Origin: Tetracentron sinense
Lineage: Eukaryota; Streptophyta; Magnoliopsida; Trochodendrales; Trochodendraceae
DNA length: 64,000 nt
Direction of reading: 5' to 3'
NCBI GenBank assembly: GCA_015143295.1
Contig: CM026553.1
Coordinates: 1,364,001 to 1,428,000 of the forward strand
The first letter of the stretch is position 1. Every line of letters starts with the position of its first letter. A program made the translations under genes and the position numbers. The notes beneath the pieces are model-generated. The model searched no databases. It had not been told where the DNA came from and saw only the letters and a program-made list of their open reading frames with translations. This document shows positions 1 to 9,465 of this stretch, piece after piece.

Positions 1-2
1 CG

Positions 3-893
3 TTCAACTCAAATCAACTAGCTGTGTTGTACATCAAAGAAGTAGTTCGGTTACACGGAGTGCCGGTGAGTATAATGTTGGACAGGGATCCTCGATTTAC
101 TTCTAGGTTCTGGAAGAGCTTCTAGAGCACTATGGGTTCCCGTTTGGACTTCAGCACGGCCTTCTATCCACAGACCGATGGGCAAACTGAGAAGGTAAAT
201 CAGGTGATAGAAGACATGCTCCAGGCATGTATGTTAGAATTCAAGGGCAGTTGGGAGGATCACTTGCCTTTGGTTGAATTCACCTACAACAATAGTTATC
301 AGGCGAGCATCCAAATGGCACCTTTCGAGGACTTGTATGGGAGAAGCTGCAGATCTCCTCTATACTGGGATAAAGTAGGTGAAAGAAAGGTGTTGGGTCT
401 TGAGTTGTTTGAGCAGACAACTGATCGGGTCAAACTTATCTAGGAAAGGTTGAAGACCGCACAAGACCGACAGAAGAGCTATGCCGACACCCATAGGCGA
501 GATCTTGAATTTGGGGTTGGAGAGTTTGTATTTGTAAAGGTTTCGCTGACCAAGGGCATTATGAGATTTGGTAAGAGAGGTAAGCTCAGTCCGAGGTATG
601 TGGGTCCGTTTGAGACATCACCAGAGTCGGCGAGGTTGCTTATTGGCTTGCCCTACCCACTCACATGGCGGCGGTTCACAACGTCTTCCATGTGTTCATG
701 CTTCGGAAATACATTCCGGACCCATCCCACGTCATCGAGCTCGATCCGGGAGGATCTCATGCTAGTAGAGCAACCAGTGCAGATAATGGATAGACGAGAT
801 CAAGTTTTACGAAACAAGGTTATTCCCTTGGTCCTCATTCGATAGCAACATCACTCTAAGGAAGAAGCTAAATGGGAGCAGGAAGCCGAAGTA
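3..893 (+). pseudogene. Ty3/gypsy chromovirus pol 3' end (integrase, GPY/F module, chromodomain), broken
   Basis: This is the C-terminal end of a retrotransposon polyprotein. The frame opening at position 3 reads the second half of the integrase core: LDRDPRF holds the second catalytic Asp, followed by GSRLDFSTAFYPQTDGQTE and the VIEDML segment with the catalytic Glu. After a stop at 441-443 the same frame continues through RQKSYAD and a GPY/F-like module (KLSPRYVGPFE, about 570-620). A frameshift near 620 then scrambles the frame, but NVFHV, LRKYIPDPSH and the chromodomain lead-in are still readable in other frames up to about 893. Two in-frame TAG codons (123-125, 441-443) and the frameshift make it non-functional. 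It ends about 105 bp before the polypurine tract at 1000, as expected for a chromovirus. The start of the element lies outside the window. Confidence 0.9.
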
Positions 894-999
894 AAGGAAA
901 AATACCTAATATTGTTAGTTTCGAACCTTGATGTTCTCCCTTGTATTTTGTTTCCTTGTGTCTCCATGTATTGTCCTAATTTCAAGGATGAAATTTTTA

Positions 1000-1011
1000 T
1001 AAGGGGGAGGA
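1000..1011 (+). other. Polypurine tract before LTR A
   Basis: A purine run, AAGGGGGAGGA, lies immediately before TGTAGAGCC, the start of LTR A. It is preceded by TTTCAAGGATGAAATTTTTA, a version of the sequence found before every polypurine tract in this window (compare 11701-11736, 34765-34797, 40782-40815). The tract primes plus-strand DNA synthesis during reverse transcription. Confidence 0.85.
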
Positions 1012-1430
1012 TGTAGAGCCTCGGAACTTTTGCCCATATATTGGAACTTGTGCCAAAGCTCTAAGCCTTTGTAATCTTCCATTTTCTATGAAATGAGAAA
1101 TTTGGAAGTTCGAGTGGTCTCAATTACGTATTAAGGAATGACCATGGGAGTCAAATGAAAGTGGGAAGTGCTCTAAGTGTTGAAAAGTGGGATCCCCTAA
1201 GTCGGATATGTTGAAAACCCAGGCTATTGAAAACCCAATTCCAGACCAGTCAGCTTTAGGGGCAATTTAGTCCATAAATAAAGAAGAATTAGAAGATTCT
1301 AAAATGCCAGAATTGTTCCTCTTCGAATGACGAGTCCAATGCAAGTTGAATCATCAAAATCTGATGAATGGGGTCAAAATTTATGGCCGAAATACCAAAA
1401 TAGGAAAATCTGGAAATTTACTGTCAGATT

Positions 1431-1595
1431 TACGAACGATCGTATAGACCCTATGAACGATCATAGGCTATGATCGATCGTAGAATTCTGAAAATGACCA
1501 AACTCTCTATAACGTTTATGATAGATCGTAGGAAACTACGAGCAATCGTAGAAGATTTACGATCGATCGTAAATAAGTTACGATCGATCGTAACT
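1431..1595 (+). repeat. U3 palindrome cluster of LTR A (core ACGATCGATCGT)
   Basis: Six or more imperfect palindromes of about 12-14 bp, such as TACGATCGATCGTA, ACGAACGATCGT and TATGATCGATCGTAG, are spaced irregularly over 165 bp. The last ends about 50 bp before the TATA box. The other chromovirus LTRs in the window have a cluster in the same place with a different core. Position suggests upstream promoter elements, but this is inference. Confidence 0.75.
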
Positions 1596-1644
1596 CGCGA
1601 ACCCAGAAAAGTTTTACGGGATTTTTAGGGTTTCTACCCTTTGC

Positions 1645-1654
1645 CTATAAATAG
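1645..1654 (+). promoter_or_regulatory. TATA box of LTR A
   Basis: CTATAAATAG lies about 50 bp after the last palindrome. It is followed by a purine-rich leader (AAAAAGAGACTAAGAGAGA) resembling the transcribed leaders of the other LTRs here. Transcription would start about 30 bp further right. Confidence 0.7.
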
Positions 1655-1899
1655 GGGGTTACCTTTGGGGGTTTTGTTTTACCCTAAACCTAAAAAGAGA
1701 CTAAGAGAGATTGAGAGGAAGAACAATGGGGAATTGCAAGAGGAGTGGATTGAAGAGAGTGGATTAGAGATTAAGGTTTGGATTCTCCATTTAAGCTTTG
1801 ATCTTCTTCAAGCAAGGATCATTCTTCACCAAGTTTGGATTCCAATCAAGGAGGGTTCTTCTTCATGATTTGAAGTTAATCCTCAAGGTTAGTACACCC

Positions 1900-4125
1900 T
1901 GTTAGACATAATGCCCAGAAAAGTCATTTAGATTGATAGATTCTTATTAATTTGATTAATAAAGACTTCTTTTTAATCTATTGTGTATTCATTATGGGTA
2001 ATTGGCCATGATCATGAGATGATCTATACGATATGAGATATCGATAAAGGTCCATAGGATATATTGTAGGAAAGTTATGTGATTGGATTATCACAGGCAG
2101 ATATTACTTTCCGGTTCCTTATACCTTATATAGTCACAGCTGTGGGTAAAGCTGGACACTTCACTTATATGGCTGCCAGAATGCTAAGATGTTCTCAGTA
2201 GTTGAGATGTAGTTCTATCTCGAACTACTGTAGTGGAGACTACACATCAGCATATGAGTGCTTAAATGTACATTGACTGATTGCATTCAATAAGAAACCT
2301 CTTGCATAAACATACTATCAGATAGTTGGTCTCTCATTCACATTGAACAGTTTCGATAATCCTTAGATCTAATGTGTTCATCTATGACTGAACAGTGATC
2401 TGACTGTTTTGATTCCACCAACGTATTTTCTAACTTAGGGAATACAATACAGCGACAGTTGGATAGTCAGAAAGTTGTTCGAGTCATGATGAATTTCAAA
2501 CAAGAAATCTATACTCATTAATTTGAGAGATTATCCAAGTTCCGGGTAAGACAGTTGATTAATTTCAAATCTAGCGCAGTTGATTTTGAAATCAAAATAA
2601 GTTTTGAAATATACTTTTATTAAAAGATATTACACTTATAAAAGGATTTTCTCAAAATGTTTTTCATGAGAAATTATTTCTCATGGCTTAATCAAAAGTC
2701 TTGGAAACCCGGATGATGTACAATGGGCTATGAGTTAGATAGTATGTCAATCTCGAAGGTCCATTAGGGATAATGTATTTGGAAAGATAAATCGAATTAA
2801 AAAGTTCATGTGGCGGGATCCGTATTGGTTAATGTTCATACACTGGGATTCAATTGCAACATGGATATCTCATGTCACTTGCAATTCTAATGTAATTCCT
2901 GTTTAGGGTCAATGAGATAACACTGGGTAAGCCAGGGTAAGAATGTCCCAGAGCAATCTGTGGAGATGCTCACATAAGAAATACAAGCTCAATAATTGAT
3001 TAAATTTTAATCAATTATTTAAGTGATTAAAAGTTAATCATTAATTAAATAGATTAAAAGTTAATCTATGGTTTAAATTAATTGTTAATTTAAATCTAGG
3101 AATTATTTTAGTAATTATTTAATTAACATAATTAAAGGGAAAATGGGTTTGAACCATATCCATAAACCCATTTAATATGGACCTTTAATAAGGGCCCAAA
3201 CCCATGGATTAAAACCCTAGGGTTGGGCACCCCCTTGGAGTAATCCTAATTGGATTAGGATTAGATTAATTGAATAATTGTTAAAATATAATTCATTTTA
3301 TTATGGAATTTAAATCCAATGGTTGGATTGCAATTAGGATTAAGATGAGATTAAGTTGGATTGCAACTAGGAGTCTAAAGCTCCTCAAAGTCCACGCCCC
3401 CTTGAGCTCATGCCCTACCCTTTGTGTTTAAGGTTTCCTAGTTTGACTAGGATTCCTACCTTATGTTGGTTGTTGACTTATCCCTATTAATTAAGGAATC
3501 CTCATTTAATAAGGACTCTTTAATTAGTAGGATTACTATAACTAAAGTAGTAAAAGTTAAACCAGGATATTGTTTAATTAATAATAAGAGTTATTATTGA
3601 TAAACAATTCCTAAGAGATAAGATCAAGTTGGAATAGGATTAGGATTGGATTCTATAAATACACCAACACCTAGATCATAAGGGATAACATAATTCTCAA
3701 GAATTTTTTATCCCTCCCTCTCCTCTCTCTCCAAACCGTGAGCCCCTAGGGTCTACCCTAGGGATTTTCTTGAGCTACTAAGGGTGTCCATGTTGGGTTT
3801 TGCTACTTTAGGGTTTTGAACCTTAAGGTTGTTGGTGATAGAAGGTCTACACCATTACTCCATCTCCTTCATCTTGCTTCAACAATTCCAAAAAAAGATT
3901 CTAAAGCTTCGTGGGGATAGCGAAGAATAAGGATCGAGCTTCGAGTATTTCTTCGAGAAATCTCTATAAAGAGTTCCGACGGTTCGAGTGGATTAAGCTT
4001 CACCGGTGAACATCATTCACCGAGGTGATATGACTAAAACTTTTAGATAAAATTTGATGTTTTCTATGGTGTTAAGATCTAGGGGATCAAGTTTCCGCAT
4101 ATATTTTTATCCGGATCCACCTTCA
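1900..4125 (+). mobile_element. Solo LTR, 2226 bp, inside LTR A, target duplication CACCC
   Basis: The element starts TGTTAGACATAATGCCC and ends GGATCCACCTTCA, and is flanked by the 5-bp direct repeat CACCC at 1895-1899 and 4126-4130. LTR A resumes on both sides. No reading frame longer than about 60 codons, primer-binding site or polypurine tract is seen inside, so a solo LTR left by LTR-LTR recombination fits best. A TATA-like TATAAATA lies at 3654-3661, giving plus orientation, with a CT-rich leader after it. It lacks the palindrome cluster, the PFDIC frame and the GCGACA end of the chromovirus LTRs, so it belongs to another lineage, perhaps Ty1/copia. A non-autonomous element without LTR-internal structure is the alternative. 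Confidence 0.8.
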
Positions 4126-4609
4126 CACCCTTCCTACTTAACTTAGTAATAACCTAGGTTTTCTCTAAAGAATGCATGCGAATGATTATATATAATTCCT
4201 TTTCATTAAACATGTGTTTTTCCTCAACAAATGAATAAGATAAATCAAGTGGGTGTGAACATGGGAGATGCGAATGTTGTTGTGTGATGAAAAATGGGAA
4301 GGGCAAAATACTCATATTGAACATACTCAATGTGTTTGATGAAAATGAGGACTTGAAGAAATAAACTAAGATTTTGAAAGTATGAGTTACGTAATGTTTC
4401 CCAAATTTTAAGTTGTGTGCATATGCTTATTGTTCTTGAATTCTCACATGATTATGGAAAGGTTTAAATGCTATATGTCATCATGATTTCACAAATTTTC
4501 ATGCACGAGCACCTATGCATAAAACGAGTTTTCATAAGCACTAAGAAGTGAAACAAATGAGAATAAATGTAAAGCAAAAAAAATAAGCAAGACCTCATAA
4601 GCGTGAATA

Positions 4610-5030
4610 AGGAATTTTCAAGGAGGTTGGTAGCTCAAGTTGAAGGGTGCTAACCTCTTGCTCATAAAAAAAGGCTCATAAGTAGAATAAGAAAATGTCA
4701 AGGAGGTTGGTGGCCCAAGTTGAAGGGTGTTAACCTCTTGCTCATAAGACAAGGCTCATAAGTTGAATAAGGAAATGTCAAGGAGGTTGGTAGCCCAAGT
4801 GAAGGGTGCTAACCTCTTGCTCATAAGAAAAAGCTCAAAAGTATGGAACTCTCAAGGAGGTTGCTAACCTCTGGCTCATAAGAGAACTCATAAGGAACTC
4901 ATAAGGAATTCATAAAGAAACTCATAAGAAACTCATAATTAACTCATAAGGAAACTCATAAGAAACTCATACAGAAATCATAAGGAAACTCAAAAGGAAC
5001 TCATAAGGAAACTCATAAGGACGCATATGA
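4610..5030 (+). repeat. Tandem repeats in LTR A: about 80-bp unit, then CTCATAAG minisatellite
   Basis: About three copies of an 80-bp unit start with TCAAGGAGGTTGGT and contain CTAACCTCTTGCTCATAAG (from about 4618). They are followed from about 4880 by a short-period array of AACTCATAAGGAA-type units. The same CTCATAAG word forms arrays in LTR F (about 53850-54260) and, as its complement, in the minus-strand LTR at 44985-45230. The array sits between the possible splice donor and the PFDIC frame. Confidence 0.8.
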
Positions 5031-5210
5031 CTCACAGACGTGTTTTGGTTCATAAGAATTATGAATTGATAAGTGCTTCTGTATGAGGTTGTTTTGAATG
5101 ATTATGAACTGTACTCTTTCCAGCACTTGCATAAGATATTTTTTTTGTTATTACTATTGTTAGTTAGGAGCTTGTACTTGTTGAGTATTCCATACTCTGC
5201 CGTACATCTT

Positions 5211-5441
5211 ATGTTGGCAGGTACACATGCCCCTTTCGACATCTGTGCACCAGGTCCTTGGATAGAGGAGGACTATGGTGAGGAGGAGCCATACATGGAG
5301 CCGGTAGTAGAGCCTCAGGTGGAGGCAAGGGACTTAGACCATTGGCCCCATTGGGTGACCATTGAGAGAGAGAGAGAGTTATATTTCTTTTGTATTTTGA
5401 TACATGGGCATGCACACCTTTACTGTTATGTTTGTACATAA
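5211..5441 (+). other. LTR-internal acidic reading frame of LTR A (PFDIC/PWIEEDY type)
   Basis: From ATG at 5211 the frame reads MLAGTHAPFDIC, then PWIEEDYGEEE and RDLDHWPHW, and ends at 5441. It matches the short frames in LTRs B, C, F, H, I and the minus-strand LTR at 44447. Here the usual stop after LDRRP-like residues has been lost and the frame runs on into a poorly conserved tail. ATGTTGGCAG/GT also looks like a splice acceptor with the glycine codon split as G/GT, a phase shared by the other families. Product and function are unknown. Confidence 0.45.
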
Positions 5442-5617
5442 AACTTGGAATACAAAACATTTATAGAAAAGAAAAAGTTGGTTTGCACTTCCGCACTCGG
5501 TGTTAAATCTCTATTAGATCATGTTATGCCTTGTTCATTACAGGATGGTTTGCCAGGTTAAGTATAGTCACACCAAAAGTATCCCTAAACTCCTACGGAG
5601 TATTTTGGGGTGCGACA

Positions 5618-6838
5618 GGCATGGCATCCGAGGTAGAGGGTATTAGACCCAAGGGAACAGAGGAGGTATTCCTATGGGAGATGAGTAGCTAGACTTGACT
5701 CAGATCCTTGGGGCTATAGTAGCGGCTATGACTAGGTTTGCAAACAAGGTTGATACTCCTTCTACTGCTATACCTCCTCCTGTGCATCATACAACAGGAC
5801 TTGAGGCATTCTAAAGACTGAGGCCTCCTACATTCTATAGGACTACTGACCACATGGTCGCATAGGCTTGGGTCATGCAGTTGGAGAAGACCTTCCGGGT
5901 TCTTCACTGCACGGACAAGCAGAGGGTTGACTGGGCTTCCTTCATGATGGAAGGTGAAGCCAAGCATTGGTGGAGGTCTACTCTGAGACAGAGAGGAGCT
6001 GCCAAGGCAAGGTTACCATGGACATGGGGGAGTTTTTAGATGCTTTTTACTAGCATTATTTCCTCACATTCGTGAATGAGCAGAAGGAGAGGGAGTTTAT
6101 GTTCTTAGAACAGGGAGAGATGAGCGTGGTCGAGTACGAGGCCAGGTTCGTCGGACTAGCGAGGTTTGCTCCGCATCTAGTCGCATCTGAGAGCATGCGA
6201 GTCAGAAAGTTTGAGGGTGGATTAAGGTCCTTTATACGGGATCGGGTTTCCATATTCCAAGTAGACACTTGGAAGGAGATTGTGGGCAAGGCAAAGATCG
6301 CTGAGAGAAATTCTAAGGAGTCTCTCCTGAGGAGTGAGAGTGGCATGGTGAGAGGCATGGTTTGAGCCCAGTCCAGTGGGCCAATGCCACCAGAGAGAAG
6401 GGTCAGACCTGCCCCATACCAGACTGCTATGTCTACACCGGTACAGAGGCCTCCATTTCCACCACAGGTTCCTCATCCCACCACTTCACAGGACACATAA
6501 TATGGGCAGCCTGCATCTTCTCCCTCTGAGGTGTGTAGCCATTGCCATGTGCTTATGGGTATATGTTTTCACTGTGGTGATCGGGAACATCAGTTTAGAG
6601 ATTGTCCACGCCGCCAGTTGCCGTTGCAATCACAAAGGAATAGGCCCCCAGCTTGATAGGCCACACAACAGGGGTCTTCTCAGGCTTTCAAGCCCCTAGG
6701 TAGATCGGTTCCTCAGTAGAGGTATCCTCAGACCTCTGGTCCCCCACAGCCCATACAACCACCTAGGCAGGCAAATCACGGCAGGGTCTTTGCCTTAACC
6801 GAGCAAGGCACACATGCATCTGAGGATGTTGTGCAAGG
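5618..6838 (+). pseudogene. Chromovirus gag remnant joined directly to LTR A
   Basis: This is a broken capsid/nucleocapsid polyprotein. Recognisable pieces, in changing frames, are WVMQLEKTFRVL and DWASFMMEGEAKHWWR (5875-5975), WTWG (frame break near 6030), and the longest open part at 6072-6365 with EQKEREFMFLEQGEMSVVEYEARF. A CCHC knuckle, CFHCGDREHQFRDC, follows at about 6570-6610. The ALTEQGTHA-like protease lead-in ends near 6830. The order matches the gag at 62884-63993. Several stops and at least one frameshift make it non-functional. A normal element would have a primer-binding site and about 250 bp of leader between LTR and gag; here LTR A ends at 5617 and gag-like sequence follows at once, so that segment is deleted or recombined. 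Confidence 0.85.
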
Positions 6839-7041
6839 TACGCTCACATTGAGTTCCTTAAGTTGTTGATTTTAAATGGTAGTGATATTTGTTGCTATGG
6901 GTGTAAGAACATGCTACCTATATTATATGGGTGCTGGTATGCATTGCTTGACATAGTTGTGTGTAATAAGTGTGAGAAAAGTGCCCTGCTTGATTTTTCT
7001 TGTTCTAATTTTGGGGACGAAATTCCTATAAGGGGGGAGGA
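6839..7041 (+). other. Internal 3' remnant and polypurine tract before LTR B
   Basis: The gag remnant passes directly into the last part of an internal region, so protease, RT, RNase H and integrase have been lost. The segment ends TTTTGGGGACGAAATTCCTA and AAGGGGGGAGGA (7030-7041), a polypurine tract just before LTR B. The net structure is LTR A, gag scar, polypurine tract, LTR B. Confidence 0.7.
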
Positions 7042-7865
7042 TGTAGAATCCCAGAATCCGAGTTCACTGTGCTATGAACAGTGTTTGTGAATAGTGCCCT
7101 TATATGGTGTGTGTAAAGGCCTAAGGTCTTCTATTTAGTTCTTGGTAGTATGGTGTGATTCAAGTGAGGGTTTTAGGTGCGTATGTTGAGTCTCAAAAAG
7201 AGAGTATAAAGATACTCTAAGTGGGTAAAAGAAAGGGTGAAAGCAAGGGTATAAAATACCCTGAGTGCTTAAAGGGTTGTAAGTGAATAGTGCAGTGAAT
7301 AGTGCTAGTGTGCGAGGCATAAAGAGGCCGGGGCCTCTCATGCATATTGGTGTGAATTTAATGATCACCTAGGTGGGTTAAAAACCTATGGGGAATGAGT
7401 CATGAGGTGTGAGTAGGGTGTTGGACCCAAGGGAAAAGAGTGTGAAAGCACTTGAAATGTTCTAAGTGTTAAAGAGGTATGTCTTGACATTTCATCAACT
7501 TTAAGGAGCTCTAGTTTTGTCACCGTTTATTGGAATTGAGTAATTCTTAAGCCATTAGAAAGATATTGGAACCCTCATTGAGGTTCATGTTTATCACTTT
7601 TCCCGATTATGAGACAAAACTAGGTCAAATGTGGATTTTCTGATGATGGGTTTGCTGCGAATTCAATAGTCTCTTTGGACCCGTAAGCTTTAGAGCCCAT
7701 TAGGTTATTAAGAACTCAGAATTAGGACTTTTTCATTAGAGACAACATTGTTCCTATTTGAATAATGAGTCCAATGCAAGTTGAATCGTCAAAACCTGAT
7801 ATGAGAGTCACAAGTTATGGTCAAAATACCACAGTGGGAAAAAGGGGAAAAAGGGGGACCAAACA

Positions 7866-7979
7866 GATCGACCGGATTTGTGACCGATCGACCGGTCAGC
7901 TGGTTTTTTTGCTTGTAGCTGACTTCCAGGATATTTTTAAGGGTAGGGGGTCTTTGGGCAACCCCCTTGGCCTATTTAA
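7866..7979 (+). promoter_or_regulatory. U3 palindromes and TATA-like box of LTR B
   Basis: Two GATCGACCGG-type palindromes, one of them ACCGATCGACCGGT, lie at 7866-7899. A TATA-like CTATTTAAA is at 7972-7979, about 70 bp downstream. This is the smallest palindrome cluster in the window, but it has the same placement as the others. Confidence 0.5.
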
Positions 7980-8393
7980 ACACCATTTTCGTGGGTTTTA
8001 TGGTTTCTACAACCCTAAGCTAGTTTTTGGGAGAAAGTTTGATAGAGAAAGAGAGAGAGTAAGGGTTTCTTCTAGGGTTCGTGTGAGTGATCAAGTGGAG
8101 TCTGGATTTTGACTCAAGGACTTTCTCAAGTCCTACTCAAGCTGGGATCTTGATCCTTTGGCATTTCTAAAGCACTACGACAGTAGGGAATCGATCTCGA
8201 AAGGTAGAACAATCTACTATGTTTTTTATTATGAATTTAAATGTGTAAATACACTTTACTAGATTTTATTTACATAAATCATATTGTGTAATTCAAGATA
8301 AAATCCTTTGTTTTGTTCTATGAACTAGTGGGAACTCCAACTGTTAAATTGTGATGATGCTATGCCTTAAATCAAAGAATAAAGAGGATAAAT

Positions 8394-9464
8394 TGTAGAA
8401 CCCCGAATCCTTATTTCACTAAGTAGTGAATAGTGTGTGTATAGTGTTCAAGTGTAGTCTTGTAAACTTGTGGGTTTATGCTAATGGAAATGTTTGGATA
8501 TATGGTGTATATGTGTTGATGGGTTGAAACCACCGATCGCTCGGTAAGCCACCGATCGCTTGGTCTTGACCAACGATCGATCGGTTGTATGCAGATTTTC
8601 TTCATTAAGGGTTTTTAAGTCTTTGGCCAGTACCTCTTTGCCTATAAGAGGCTTGGTTCGTGCTTTAGGGTTTCAGAAACCCTTGAGGCTTATTTTGAGA
8701 GGATTTTGAGAGGAAGTAGAAGGAGAGAAGCTAAGGTTGGCTCAAAGCTTGTAGAGAAGATCAAGATCTTCCTCTTTTGCTGTTTCTTACCAAAGAACTT
8801 GAGGTTTTCACGTGTTCCAAGCCTTTGGAATCAAAGTCACCGATTTCACCAAGGTAGATACACTCTACTACCAATCTTGTGATAATACTAGTTACCACAT
8901 GATGATTCTTCTCATTCTATACCATAACTCTTGATTTATTATGATGTGTGATATTGTTTTTATTCTTGGATGTAAACTACCACTATTATGCACTCCATGT
9001 GTTTGGTTTAATGCCTCTAAGGGCTTTTGGGCGTTTAAACATGTTAGTACTCTCATATGCTCATATGTTTGCATGTCTCGCATGAACCGGTGTTTTTCCA
9101 TGGATTTCTCAAAGTTACGAAAAGGGTTTTTGAATAAGTGACTTATATGAATGATTTTAAGCAACTCTATGACATCGTCTAAGATCGATTCACAAGCTCC
9201 AAGGATCATGATACACTCACAAGAACTCTATGATAATGTCGAAGATCGTTTCACAAGCTCTAATGATCACAAATGTAAATGCTCTAAGATCTCTATGGTT
9301 TTGGCTCTATGGTTTGCTCTATGGTATTGCTCTACGTCTCTATGGATCATAAATAACTCTATGAACTTCAAGAACTCACAAGGCTATAATTATCGCATGA
9401 CTCACACGGTTTTGGTTTTTGGTTTTCATCATATGTGTTATTTCACGGTTTCTACGCTTTGATA
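8394..9464 (+). repeat. 5' LTR of element C, truncated
   Basis: This matches the 3' LTR at 11737-12924 from TGTAGAACCCCGAATCC up to TTTCTACGCTTTGATA, where it breaks into pol sequence. It has the palindromes ACCGATCGCTCGGT and ACGATCGATCGGT (8531-8587) and a TATA box CTATAAGAG (8642-8650). A leader follows, ending CACCAAG before GTAGATAC. Relative to the 3' LTR it lacks a segment of about 190 bp before the last palindrome and keeps a TATA-bearing segment of about 45 bp that the 3' copy has lost, so the two have diverged by indels as well as substitutions. Confidence 0.85.
8531..8650 (+). promoter_or_regulatory. U3 palindromes and TATA box, element C 5' LTR
   Basis: Three palindromes, ACCGATCGCTCGGT, ACCGATCGCTTGGT and ACGATCGATCGGT, fill 8531-8587. 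CCTATAAGAG follows at 8641-8650, a gap of about 54 bp. The gap is almost the same as in LTRs A, G and the three array LTRs. Confidence 0.65.
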
Positions 9465-9465
9465 A

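Larger units (their letters stand above)
1012..5617 (+). mobile_element. LTR A (chromovirus 3' LTR), split by a solo LTR
   Basis: The LTR starts TGTAGAGCC straight after a polypurine tract and ends TTTTGGGGTGCGACA, so it has TG...CA ends. Without the inserted solo LTR (1900-4125) and its 5-bp duplication it is about 2375 bp. In order it contains a palindrome cluster (1431-1595), a TATA box (1645-1654), a leader ending CTCAAG before GTTAGT (possible splice donor at 1888), tandem repeats (4610-5030), the imperfect palindrome TGAGTATTCCATACTC near 5182, a PFDIC reading frame (5211-5441) and an inverted repeat CTCCTACGGAG near the end. It belongs to the pol remnant at its left. No second copy of this LTR is seen in the window. 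Confidence 0.85.

Noticed and set aside
7765..8112. 115-codon plus-strand open frame in LTR B
   Set aside because: It spans the palindromes, TATA box and leader of the LTR, so it cannot be one transcript from that promoter; no domain.
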